The notes under the pieces were generated by a model. The model saw nothing but the letters and a program-made list of their open reading frames with translations. It searched no databases and was not told where the DNA came from. A program made the translations under genes and the position numbers. From Paenibacillus sp. FSL R5-0912 (GTDB lineage Bacteria; Bacillota; Bacilli; Paenibacillales; Paenibacillaceae), in contig NZ_CP009282.1 in the NCBI RefSeq assembly GCF_000758605.1, forward strand, positions 2,790,001 through 2,854,000: a DNA stretch of 64,000 nucleotides, in the 5' to 3' direction. Shown one piece after another: positions 24,641 through 32,833 of the stretch (its first letter is position 1; every line of letters starts with the position of its first letter).

Positions 24641-24690
24641 AATGTTATGTGTTTTCACAGTAACCTATCAAATCTTATGGAGATCTTATC

Positions 24691-25752
24691 ATGACCTACA
24701 ACGACACTTTTATCCGCGCCTGCAGACAGCAGAGTACGGAGCACGTTCCCGTATGGTACATGCGGCAGGCCGGCCGTTATGATCCCGAGTACCGTAAAAT
24801 CAAGGAGAAATACTCGCTGCTGGAGATCTGCAGACAGCCGGAGCTTGCAGCTGAAATAACCTTGATGCCTGTGCGTAAGCTGGGTGTGGATGCGGCCATC
24901 CTATATTCAGACATTATGAATCCTGTAGCTTCCCTTGGCGTGAACTTCGACATCGTGAAGAATATCGGCCCGGTCATTGAGAATCCAATCCGCTCGGCGG
25001 CGGATGTCGACCGGCTGAAGCCGATTGATGTGGAAGGGGATCTGGGCCACATTCTGGAAACGATTTCCCTCCTCGACAAAGAGCTGGACGTGCCGCTGAT
25101 CACTTTTGCAGGAGCGCCTTTCACCATTGCCAGCTATCTGATTGAAGGCAGACCCTCCAAGAGCTATCACCGCACCAAGGAAATGATGTTCAGCCAGCCC
25201 CGCGTGTGGGAGAAGCTGATGGAGAAGCTGGGCGATATGGTTATCGCATATCTTCGCGCCCATGTCCGAAGCGGCGGTAAGGCGTTCCAGCTGTTCGATA
25301 GCTGGGTTGGAGCGCTGGCCCCGCGTGACTTTGAAACCTATGTGCTGCCGACAATCACCCGGATTTTTGCCGAGCTGTCTGATCTGGATGTTCCGAAGAT
25401 TTACTTCCCGGGTGTCAGCTCAGGGGAGCTGCTCCCCAGCCTTGCCAAGCTCCAGGCCGATGTGATCGGACTGGACTGGCGCGTAAGCCTGACCGAAGGC
25501 AGACGCAGAACTGGCGGAGGATTCGCGATTCAAGGCAATCTGGATCCTTATCTGCTGACCGCACCAATGAACGTATTGAAAGAACGGGCGAAAGAACTGA
25601 TCGATGAAGGCATCAGACAACCGGGTTATATTTTTAATCTGGGCCATGGATTATTTCCTGAAGCTTCGTTGGACACACTTAAGGAATTAACGGATTATGT
25701 ACATGAGTATTCAGCAGCGGCCTTGAAACAGGCAGCCGGACCGCTGGCGTAA
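24691..25752 (+). CDS. hemE: Uroporphyrinogen decarboxylase
   Basis: It decarboxylates uroporphyrinogen III to coproporphyrinogen III in heme synthesis. The diagnostic HVPVWYMRQAGRYDPEYR stretch with the substrate-binding arginines lies near the N-terminus. The AILYSDIMNP, ITFAGAPFTIASYLIEGR and FNLGHGLFPEAS motifs are intact. Length 353 is typical. It is the first gene of a three-gene heme cluster; a hairpin (25769-25792) separates it from hemH. Confidence 0.97.
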   Translation: MTYNDTFIRACRQQSTEHVPVWYMRQAGRYDPEYRKIKEKYSLLEICRQPELAAEITLMPVRKLGVDAAILYSDIMNPVASLGVNFDIVKNIGPVIENPIRSAADVDRLKPIDVEGDLGHILETISLLDKELDVPLITFAGAPFTIASYLIEGRPSKSYHRTKEMMFSQPRVWEKLMEKLGDMVIAYLRAHVRSGGKAFQLFDSWVGALAPRDFETYVLPTITRIFAELSDLDVPKIYFPGVSSGELLPSLAKLQADVIGLDWRVSLTEGRRRTGGGFAIQGNLDPYLLTAPMNVLKERAKELIDEGIRQPGYIFNLGHGLFPEASLDTLKELTDYVHEYSAAALKQAAGPLA

Positions 25753-25768
25753 TTAAAGCAAGGTACAT

Positions 25769-25800
25769 GAGATAGCAGCAATTGCTGCTCTCTTTGTTTT
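25769..25800 (+). terminator. Hairpin between hemE and hemH (partial terminator)
   Basis: GAGATAGCAGCAATTGCTGCTCTC is nearly a perfect palindrome and is followed by TTTGTTTTT. As hemH follows within about 40 bases on the same strand and no separate promoter is obvious, it likely allows partial read-through. Confidence 0.7.
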
Positions 25801-25833
25801 TATGAACATATTTCGTAAAAGGGGATGGAAACC

Positions 25834-26778
25834 GTGACTACCAAAATTGGAGTACTCGTGATGTCGTACGGCACGCCTGAAAGTCTGGAGGATGTAGAAG
25901 CGTATTACACGCATATCCGCAGAGGCAATGCACCTTCCGCTGAACAGCTGAAAGAGCTGAAGGAACGCTACGAAGCCATTGTTGGAGGCGTGTTCCCACT
26001 CAGGGAGAATACAGACCGCCAGGTGGAGGCCCTGCAGGCCAAGCTGAACAGCGGGCAGATTCAGTATGTCTGCTACCAGGGGCTGAAGCATGCCAGACCT
26101 TTCATTGAAGATGGTGTGGAGGCGATGGTCCGGGATGGGATTACCCAGGCGATAGGCATTGTGCTGGCCCCTCATTACTCGGTGATGAGCGTTGGAACCT
26201 ATATCAAGCGGGCCAAGGAAAAAGCGGATGCTTGCGGAATTGATATGGATTTTGTCGAGAGTTACCATATGCATCCGGAGCTGATTGATGTGCTTAGCCG
26301 CCGGGTGACCGCGAAGCTGGATGAATTCGAGGAAACCGGAGCGGTGAGGGATGAAGTGCGTGTACTGTTCAGCGCACACAGCCTGCCGGAACGTATTCTG
26401 GCTATGGGCGATCCGTACCGTGACCAGCTGCTGGAAACCTCCAAAGCCATTGCCGACCAGGCAGGTGTGGAGTCCTGGCAGTTCACCTGGCAGAGCGCGG
26501 GCAGAACTGCAGAGCCGTGGCTGGGTCCGGATATTCTGGATACGATGCGTGAGCTGGCCGAAGCTCAGGTGAAATATGTGCTGTCCGCTCCCATTGGCTT
26601 CGTATCTGATCACTTAGAGGTCCTGTACGATCTGGATATTGAGGCGCAGGCCTTGGCTTCAGAGCTGGATATGCGGCTGCTGCGGATTGATTCCTTGAAT
26701 AGCGATCCGGCGTATATGTCAGTGCTGAGCGATGTGGTGCGTACGAAGGCCGGGCAGTTACAGGTGAAGCAATCATGA
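25834..26778 (+). CDS. hemH: Ferrochelatase (coproporphyrin III type)
   Basis: It inserts Fe2+ into the porphyrin. VLVMSYGTPESLEDVEAYYT, the active-site histidine in GIVLAPHYSVMSVGTY, FSAHSLPE and a C-terminal APIGFVSDHLEVLYDLD are visible. In Firmicutes this enzyme works on coproporphyrin III (CpfC), which fits the cgoX-type oxidase encoded next. AAAAGGGG at 25817-25824 supports GTG 25834; an ATG at 25825 directly abuts it and would add three residues. No C-terminal cysteine cluster is present. Confidence 0.95.
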   Translation: MTTKIGVLVMSYGTPESLEDVEAYYTHIRRGNAPSAEQLKELKERYEAIVGGVFPLRENTDRQVEALQAKLNSGQIQYVCYQGLKHARPFIEDGVEAMVRDGITQAIGIVLAPHYSVMSVGTYIKRAKEKADACGIDMDFVESYHMHPELIDVLSRRVTAKLDEFEETGAVRDEVRVLFSAHSLPERILAMGDPYRDQLLETSKAIADQAGVESWQFTWQSAGRTAEPWLGPDILDTMRELAEAQVKYVLSAPIGFVSDHLEVLYDLDIEAQALASELDMRLLRIDSLNSDPAYMSVLSDVVRTKAGQLQVKQS

Positions 26779-28247
26779 GCGGTTCACCGCGCAAGGTAGT
26801 AATTATCGGCGGAGGCCTCAGCGGCCTCAGTGCCGCTTACTACGTCCGCAAGTTTTACCGGGAAGCCGGGATTCAGCCGGAAATTATATTGGTTGAGAAG
26901 GATAAATGCCTTGGCGGTAAAATCGAGACCCTGCACCGTGACGGCTTTGTCATTGAGAAAGGTCCGGACTCCTTCCTGGCCCGCAAAACAGCTATGGTTG
27001 ATCTGGCCAGAGAGCTGGAGCTGGATCACGAGCTGGTGACTACGAATCCGAATGCCAAGAAGACTTACATACTGCAGCGCGGCAAGCTCCACCCGATGCC
27101 CGCCGGGCTTGTTCTGGGGATTCCTACGGAGCTGAAGCCGTTTCTGAAGAGCGGCCTCGTCTCCTTCAGCGGTAAAATGCGGGCGATGATGGATTTCATT
27201 CTTCCGCCGCGCCGCAGCTCCGAGGATGAATCGCTCGGTGACCTGATCGAGCGGCGTCTGGGTACAGAGGTGCTGGAGAATATGACCGAGCCCCTGCTCG
27301 CCGGTATTTATGCCGGTGATATGCGCAAGATCAGCCTCCAGGCTACTTTTCCGCAGTTCGGCGAGGTCGAGCGCCAGTACGGCAGTCTGATCCGCGGGAT
27401 GACGACCGGCAGGAAGCCGGCGGAGACCCATACCGGAACCAAGAAAAGCGCGTTCCTGACTTTCCGTCAGGGGCTGCAGAGCCTGGTGCATGCCCTGATC
27501 CATGATCTGCAGGATGCCCAGCAGCGGACCGGAACGGGAGCGGTGTCCATCAAAGTACGGAGCGGGGCGGGGGTGTCCGCAGAGGCCTCTACTGCACCGC
27601 GCTATGAGGTGGAGCTGGACAACGGTGAACTGCTGCAAGCTGATGATGTCTATGTAACCGTGCAGAATTTCGCTGCCGCAGAGCTGCTGCGTCCGCATGT
27701 GGATGTATCCGCGCTGAATGCTGTCAATTATGTATCAGTGGCTAATGTGGTCATGGCGTTTACCAAGAAGGATATCGTTACCGAATATGACGGATCCGGA
27801 TTCCTGGTCCCCCGCAAAGAGGGGCGGAACATCACGGCCTGTACCTGGACTTCTACGAAATGGCTGCATACCAGCCCGGATGATAAGGTACTGCTGCGCT
27901 GTTACGTCGGACGGTCTGGGGATGAACAGAATGTAGACCTGCCGGATGAGGCGCTGGCTGAACTGGTACGCAAAGACCTGAAGGAAATTATGGGGATCAC
28001 TGCAGCGCCGCTGTTCACAGAGATTACCCGGCTCAGGCATTCCATGCCGCAATATCCGGTAGGCCATCCCGGCCGGATCGCCGGCCTGCGAAGTGAGCTG
28101 GAGGAGAAGCTGCCGGGTGTGTATGCTTTTGGCGCGGGCTATGACGGCATCGGCATGCCGGACTGCATTAAGCAGGCGAAGCTTACGGCTGAGACTGCTG
28201 CAGCCCATTTAGAGAAGCTGCCGGAACCGGCGGCTGTAACGGTATAA
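26775..28247 (+). CDS. hemY: Coproporphyrinogen III / protoporphyrinogen oxidase (HemY/CgoX)
   Basis: This FAD enzyme of 490 residues oxidises coproporphyrinogen III. The N-terminal VVIIGGGLSGLSAAYYVRKF dinucleotide-binding loop, GGKIETLHRDGFVIEKGPDS and the C-terminal FGAGYDGIGMPDCIKQAK are typical for HemY. It overlaps hemH by 4 bases (ATGA), so the two are translationally coupled. hemE-hemH-hemY is the classic Bacillales order. The HemQ/ChdC step that completes this pathway is not in the window. Confidence 0.95.
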   Translation: MSGSPRKVVIIGGGLSGLSAAYYVRKFYREAGIQPEIILVEKDKCLGGKIETLHRDGFVIEKGPDSFLARKTAMVDLARELELDHELVTTNPNAKKTYILQRGKLHPMPAGLVLGIPTELKPFLKSGLVSFSGKMRAMMDFILPPRRSSEDESLGDLIERRLGTEVLENMTEPLLAGIYAGDMRKISLQATFPQFGEVERQYGSLIRGMTTGRKPAETHTGTKKSAFLTFRQGLQSLVHALIHDLQDAQQRTGTGAVSIKVRSGAGVSAEASTAPRYEVELDNGELLQADDVYVTVQNFAAAELLRPHVDVSALNAVNYVSVANVVMAFTKKDIVTEYDGSGFLVPRKEGRNITACTWTSTKWLHTSPDDKVLLRCYVGRSGDEQNVDLPDEALAELVRKDLKEIMGITAAPLFTEITRLRHSMPQYPVGHPGRIAGLRSELEEKLPGVYAFGAGYDGIGMPDCIKQAKLTAETAAAHLEKLPEPAAVTV

Positions 28248-28253
28248 CGGAAG

Positions 28254-28288
28254 CGGTGGAGCGGAGCAGTGGCGCTTCACCGTTTTTT
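28254..28288 (+). terminator. Terminator of the hem operon
   Basis: CGGTGGAGCG (28254-28263) pairs with CGCTTCACCG (28273-28282) with one wobble pair. TTTTTT follows. Confidence 0.85.
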
Positions 28289-28389
28289 ATAGGGAAATGT
28301 ATAAAGTGCCGGAATAATCATTGAAGCCAAGGCCACGCTCGGCGGGGCGGGAAGACTATGGGTTACTTTGGAGTGACACGGAAGAGATA

Positions 28390-28398
28390 TGCTATAAT
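28390..28398 (+). promoter_or_regulatory. Extended -10 promoter of the capA-like gene
   Basis: TGCTATAAT gives a TGn extension and a consensus TATAAT at 28393-28398. A weak TTGGAG lies 19 bases further up. The box is 38 bases before the start codon. Confidence 0.6.
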
Positions 28399-28435
28399 AG
28401 AAACACTTTAAGGGTAAAGGAGATTACCAGTACTC

Positions 28436-29815
28436 ATGTATCCGCCGAGGTCACGCAGTAGACAGAGCAAGAAACATAGCAGCAAAAAGAGGCGCAGAAC
28501 GGTCTGGGCATGGTTTAATGTAGTGTTGCTTCTGATGATTGCCGGCCTGCTGGCCTATTCTTTCATGGATAACAAAGATATGGAGAGTTCAGCTCCTCCG
28601 GTTGTGGTGGCCGATCCTTCGCCTTCGCCTGAAGCTTCTGCAACAGCGGCAGCTCCTGCGGAGGTGGCACCTACAGCAGAGGCTACAGCCAGTCCGGAGC
28701 CAACACCTGAAGCAACACCGGAGGCCACTGCGCTGCCTACGGAGACTGCGGAAGCCGTGATTACGCCTGCTCCTACAGTTAAGGAAGCGGCAACGGCTGA
28801 ACCCCAAACGGCAACGGGAAATGCTGGAGGCCAGATATCAGGCTTGCCGGAGAACGCTTCAGGCGGGACGGTGAAGCTGAATTTTGCCGGAGATGTCATC
28901 TTTGCCGGTAAGGTAGCGGAACTGCTGCAGAAGAAGGGGTACGATTATTCTTACAGTGCACTTGACGGGATGTTCAAAAAGGATGATCTGACCGTGGTCA
29001 ACCTGGAGACACCGATCACTACTGGCGGTGTAGGTGCCGCGAACAAGCAGTTTGTATTCAAGGGAGCTCCGGAAGCGCTGGATGCACTGAAATCAGCTGG
29101 CGTAGATGCAGTCAATCTGGCTAATAACCACACCCTGGATCAGGGGGAAGAGGGCTTGCTGGATACCCTGAAGCACCTGAGCAAGCGGGGCATTCCTTAT
29201 GTCGGAGCAGGAAAGAACAGCAAGGAAGCTTACTCTGCGCAGTATTTTGAGCGGCAGGGTATCAAAATAGCCTTGCTCGGGTTCACACGGGTGATGCCGG
29301 TGATCGAATGGAAGGCCGAAGCAGGCAAGCCGGGTCTCGCCTCTGTCTATGACAGCGCAGAAGCACTCAAGGCCATTGCCGCTGCCAAAAAACAAGCCGA
29401 TGTTGTCGTAGTTGTTGTCCATTGGGGCAAAGAGCGGATGGAGCAATATGACAAGACCCAACAGACGCTGGGGCATAGCTTTATCGATGCTGGAGCTGAT
29501 CTGGTGATGGGCGGACATCCGCATGTGCTGCAGGGGATTGAGCCCTACAAAGGGAAATGGATTGCCTACAGCACAGGAAACTTTATCTTCACACGTTCCA
29601 GTCTTCCGGCAACCTGGGAGACGGCTGTATTCCAGGCGGAATGCAGCAAGGAGGGGCAGTGCTCCCTCAAGCTGAGTCCGATGGATGCTGAGCTGGGACA
29701 ACCGGTGCCGATGAATGAGGCGGACGGACAGCTTTTGCTGCATAAGGTGGAATCCTTATCCTCCGGTCTGGTCAAGATCCGTAATGACGGTACCGTTGTG
29801 CAGCCGGCCCAATAA
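28436..29815 (+). CDS. CapA family metallophosphatase-like protein
   Basis: A basic N-terminus (RSRQSKKHSSKKRRRT) leads into a single membrane span (WFNVVLLLMIAGLLAYSFM). About 110 residues of a Pro/Ala/Thr/Glu-rich linker follow. From about residue 145 there is a PGA_cap domain: VKLNFAGDVIFAGKVAELL, VVNLETPIT, VNLANNHTLDQGEEGLLDTL, VVVVHWGKE and GGHPHVLQGIE. These carry the histidines and aspartates of the metal centre. CapA proteins take part in poly-gamma-glutamate handling at the outer membrane face. No capB/capC genes are nearby, so the actual substrate is open. Confidence 0.88.
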   Translation: MYPPRSRSRQSKKHSSKKRRRTVWAWFNVVLLLMIAGLLAYSFMDNKDMESSAPPVVVADPSPSPEASATAAAPAEVAPTAEATASPEPTPEATPEATALPTETAEAVITPAPTVKEAATAEPQTATGNAGGQISGLPENASGGTVKLNFAGDVIFAGKVAELLQKKGYDYSYSALDGMFKKDDLTVVNLETPITTGGVGAANKQFVFKGAPEALDALKSAGVDAVNLANNHTLDQGEEGLLDTLKHLSKRGIPYVGAGKNSKEAYSAQYFERQGIKIALLGFTRVMPVIEWKAEAGKPGLASVYDSAEALKAIAAAKKQADVVVVVVHWGKERMEQYDKTQQTLGHSFIDAGADLVMGGHPHVLQGIEPYKGKWIAYSTGNFIFTRSSLPATWETAVFQAECSKEGQCSLKLSPMDAELGQPVPMNEADGQLLLHKVESLSSGLVKIRNDGTVVQPAQ

Positions 29816-29842
29816 ATCCTACTTCTGCTGGAGGTGCCAAAG

Positions 29843-30571
29843 ATGATGAATAACATGTGTGTCGCCCACCGCGGATTTTCCGGGAAAGCTCCCGAGAATA
29901 CGCTGGCGGCCGTACGGATGGCGATTGCCTTGCCCTTTGTGCAGTGGATGGAGATTGATGTGCAACTGACGAGGGACGGCGTGCCTGTGGTCATCCATGA
30001 TTATTCGCTGGACCGCACGACCAATGGACACGGCAAGGTGAAGAACATGGACTATGAACATATACGTCGTCTGGATGCGGGGAGCTGGAAAGGGCGTGCT
30101 TTTCGCGGAGAGCGGGTCCCCTCCCTGGAAGAGGTGCTCAGCCTGGCGTCAGGCAGACTGCGGCTTAACATTGAGCTGAAGACCAGCGGGGAGATGTACC
30201 CTGGCCTTGAGAAAGCGGTCATCGACCAGGTGAATACCATGGGAATGCGTGAGGATGTGGTGCTGACCTCCTTCGACGCCGGTGCGCTGCAGCGGATTAA
30301 GGAGCTGGACCCGCGGTTCCGTACCGGTCTGATCTATGATTCCAGGTCAGGCGATCCGGCCAAAAAGCTGAACGAGCTGGGCTGCTCCTTCTTATCCATC
30401 AGCTCTGACCGGCTTAGCCCGGTTCTGGCGAAATCCCTGGCTGAACGGGGCGTGAAGATCATGGCCTGGACAGTGAATAAAGCTAAGGAGATGCGGCGCT
30501 TGTCCGCCATGCATTCGGATATCATGATCTGTACGAACCGCCCGGATATTTGGGGCGATATCTTTTTGTAG
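29843..30571 (+). CDS. Glycerophosphodiester phosphodiesterase
   Basis: The GDPD fold is shown by VAHRGFSGKAPENTLAAVRM (catalytic His) and MEIDVQLTRDGVPVVIHDYS (metal-ligand Glu/Asp and second His), followed by LDRTTNGHG and INIELKT-like LNIELKTS. It hydrolyses glycerophosphodiesters to sn-glycerol-3-phosphate and an alcohol. No signal peptide is present, so the enzyme is cytoplasmic. GGAGGTG at 29830-29836 points to ATG 29843 rather than the overlapping GTG at 29834. Length 242 is normal. Confidence 0.92.
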   Translation: MMNNMCVAHRGFSGKAPENTLAAVRMAIALPFVQWMEIDVQLTRDGVPVVIHDYSLDRTTNGHGKVKNMDYEHIRRLDAGSWKGRAFRGERVPSLEEVLSLASGRLRLNIELKTSGEMYPGLEKAVIDQVNTMGMREDVVLTSFDAGALQRIKELDPRFRTGLIYDSRSGDPAKKLNELGCSFLSISSDRLSPVLAKSLAERGVKIMAWTVNKAKEMRRLSAMHSDIMICTNRPDIWGDIFL

Positions 30572-30652
30572 GCCTGACTTAAGATCCATTCTAATCCATC
30601 TATAAGATCCATTCGTTCTGATAATCTGAGAAGAAAGCGAGCTGAACCATCA

Positions 30653-31276
30653 ATGAGTAGAGCGGTCAATAATGTATACTGTGTAGGACGCAATTATAAA
30701 TTACATGCGGAGGAACTCGGCAATCAGGTACCGGCCGAGCCGCTGATCTTCCTGAAGCCATCGCATGCGGCTGTTGCGCTTGATAAAGCGATCATCCATC
30801 TGCCCAAAGATGAGGGACTGATCCATTATGAAGGTGAGCTGGTGCTGCGTATTGCGCGTGATTACGTGCCGGGGATGAGTGTGGAGGAGCTGGTGGATGT
30901 GATGGCGCTGGGCCTCGACTTCACGCTCCGTGATGTGCATAATGATCTGCAGAAAAAAGGCCTGCCCTGGACACCCGCCAAGGGCTTCAAGAATGCGGCG
31001 CCGCTGACTCCCTACATTGCATTTCCTGAGCAGGAGGAGCTGGAAGCAACGGATTTCACCGTCCGCAAGAATGGAATTGAGGTACAGCGCGGGAACGTGC
31101 AGAACATGATTTTCTCGCTGCAAAAAATTGTTGAATTCATTGCCTCCCGCTACGGGCTCGGCAAGGATGATATCATCTTCACCGGAACGCCTGCTGGCGT
31201 GGGACCTGTAGTGCCCGGCGATTCTTTCGAGCTGTTCTGGGGCGATACGCTAATGGGCACCTGCCTGATCGGTTAG
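30653..31276 (+). CDS. Fumarylacetoacetate hydrolase family protein
   Basis: The 207-residue protein starts NNVYCVGRNYKLHAEELG, typical of the small FAH-fold hydrolases. The metal ligands are visible as HYEGELVLRI (two acidic residues) and ALGLDFTLRDV (Asp). IIFTGTPAGVGPV closes the active site. Such enzymes act on acylpyruvates, oxaloacetate or related dicarbonyls; the substrate here is not determined. The ribosome site is weak (AAGAAAGCGAG). It lies 4 bases before a DUF92 gene and is probably co-transcribed with it. Confidence 0.87.
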   Translation: MSRAVNNVYCVGRNYKLHAEELGNQVPAEPLIFLKPSHAAVALDKAIIHLPKDEGLIHYEGELVLRIARDYVPGMSVEELVDVMALGLDFTLRDVHNDLQKKGLPWTPAKGFKNAAPLTPYIAFPEQEELEATDFTVRKNGIEVQRGNVQNMIFSLQKIVEFIASRYGLGKDDIIFTGTPAGVGPVVPGDSFELFWGDTLMGTCLIG

Positions 31277-31280
31277 GGCG

Positions 31281-32111
31281 ATGTTATCAGGACTTGAAGT
31301 GCTGCAATGGCTGATCGGGGCCTGCGGTGCGCTGCTGGTCGCCGGGGCCGCATACTGGAAGCAGTCGTTGAGCCTCTCGGGCATGCTGGCGGCGATTGTG
31401 ATGGGAACCATCTATTTTGGGGCAGGCAATGCCTTCTGGTTCGGCATTCTGCTGCTGTTCTTCATCTCCTCCAGCCTGCTCTCCAAGCTTCATCATGAGA
31501 ATAAGGCCGAGCTTGAGGCTACCTATGATAAAACAGGGCGCAGGGATGCCGGCCAGGTCTTCGCGAACGGCGGACTTGGCATGCTGCTGGTGTTGCTTAA
31601 CGCGATTTATCCGCTGGAAATCTGGGGTTTCCTGTTCATCGGGGTTATGGCTACCGTGACCTCGGATACATGGGCGACAGAGATTGGTACGCTGGCCAAG
31701 CGGCCGCCGCGGTCCGTGCTGACCGGGAAGGTGCTGCAGGCGGGTACCTCCGGCGGTGTATCGCTGCCGGGCACGCTGGCTGCCGCTGCCGGGGGTGCGC
31801 TGATTGGCGCGGCCTCCTGGCTGCTGCGGGCAGCCTCCGGCATGCCGCCGCATTCCCTGCTGACGCTGGTGCTCGCCGGATTGCTGGGCGGACTTGCCGG
31901 AGCTTTTGCTGACTCGGTGCTGGGGGCAACGGTGCAGCGGATGAACCGCTGCACGGTCTGCGGCCGCGAGGTGGAAGCCTCGCAGCACTGCGGTAAGCCC
32001 ACCGTGTACGCCCGGGGCTGGCGCTGGATGGACAATGATACTGTAAATGCTGTAAGTTCAATCATCGGCGGCGTGGTGGCCCTGCTGGCCAGCTACATAG
32101 GAGCCGTATAG
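31281..32111 (+). CDS. DUF92 family integral membrane protein
   Basis: The 276-residue protein has six or seven hydrophobic spans and the DUF92 signatures ATVTSDTWATEIGTL and GGLAGAFADSVLGAT. A short soluble loop, RCTVCGREVEASQHCGKPT, inserts a C-x2-C and a third cysteine and may bind a metal. Plant and cyanobacterial homologs (VTE6) are phytyl-phosphate kinases, so a prenyl-phosphate kinase activity is possible but not shown for Firmicutes. It starts 4 bases after the FAH gene. Confidence 0.87.
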   Translation: MLSGLEVLQWLIGACGALLVAGAAYWKQSLSLSGMLAAIVMGTIYFGAGNAFWFGILLLFFISSSLLSKLHHENKAELEATYDKTGRRDAGQVFANGGLGMLLVLLNAIYPLEIWGFLFIGVMATVTSDTWATEIGTLAKRPPRSVLTGKVLQAGTSGGVSLPGTLAAAAGGALIGAASWLLRAASGMPPHSLLTLVLAGLLGGLAGAFADSVLGATVQRMNRCTVCGREVEASQHCGKPTVYARGWRWMDNDTVNAVSSIIGGVVALLASYIGAV

Positions 32112-32177
32112 GAGATAGCCGGGCCTTAGTTACGTTATCCGGCATTAATTTTATTATCAAGGTTGGGAGGTGAACCG

Positions 32178-32783
32178 TTGAGCAGCGCATCCGTACACAA
32201 ACATGCAGCTATTCTGGATGCCGCTTACGAGCTTTTCGGTTCAGGCGGCTTCTACGAAACGAAGATGTCGGAAGTGGCAGAGCGTGCCGGAATTGCCAAG
32301 GGCACGGTCTATTTATATTTTAAAAGTAAAGAAGAACTGTTCATGGCGGTAACCCGCCGGGATTGTGAAGGGTTCCTGGAGCAGCTTGAAGCCAAGCTGA
32401 GTAGCTGCTCTATACTGACTGATAAGCTCTCCGTCATTGCCGAGCATCATCTGTTCTATTATTATGAGCGCAAGCAGCATACGAAGCTGTTCTTCCGGGC
32501 ACCCAACAATAATCCCGAACTGGTAGAGTATATGGCACAGTTCATGGAAGCCTATATGCAGGCGGTAGTGAAGGTATTACTGGAAGGCGGGGCGTCGGAG
32601 CCGGAGCTGATGGCTAAGGCGTATATCGGAATGCTGGACCGTCTGAAGATGGATATACTGTTCAACCCTGAGTTTGCGGAAGAAGATGCGCATAAGCGGG
32701 CGAAGTTTGCTGCTAAACTTTTCATCACAGGAGCACTCGGCAGCTTGAAATCGGCACTCGGCGACCTTCCGTCTGAATTCTGA
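32178..32783 (+). CDS. TetR/AcrR family transcriptional regulator
   Basis: The N-terminal HTH is complete (HAAILDAAYELFGSGGFYET, VAERAGIAKGTVYLYFKSKE). The rest is an all-helical ligand-binding domain of about 140 residues with no recognisable signature. GGGAGGTG lies 7 bases before the TTG at 32178, which is taken as the start. It precedes the ABC-F gene by 50 bases; whether it controls that gene is unknown. Confidence 0.9.
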   Translation: MSSASVHKHAAILDAAYELFGSGGFYETKMSEVAERAGIAKGTVYLYFKSKEELFMAVTRRDCEGFLEQLEAKLSSCSILTDKLSVIAEHHLFYYYERKQHTKLFFRAPNNNPELVEYMAQFMEAYMQAVVKVLLEGGASEPELMAKAYIGMLDRLKMDILFNPEFAEEDAHKRAKFAAKLFITGALGSLKSALGDLPSEF

Positions 32784-32833
32784 GAGCTATAGCCAGACCT
32801 GGTTTATAAATATAAGGCAAGCGAGGACAACTG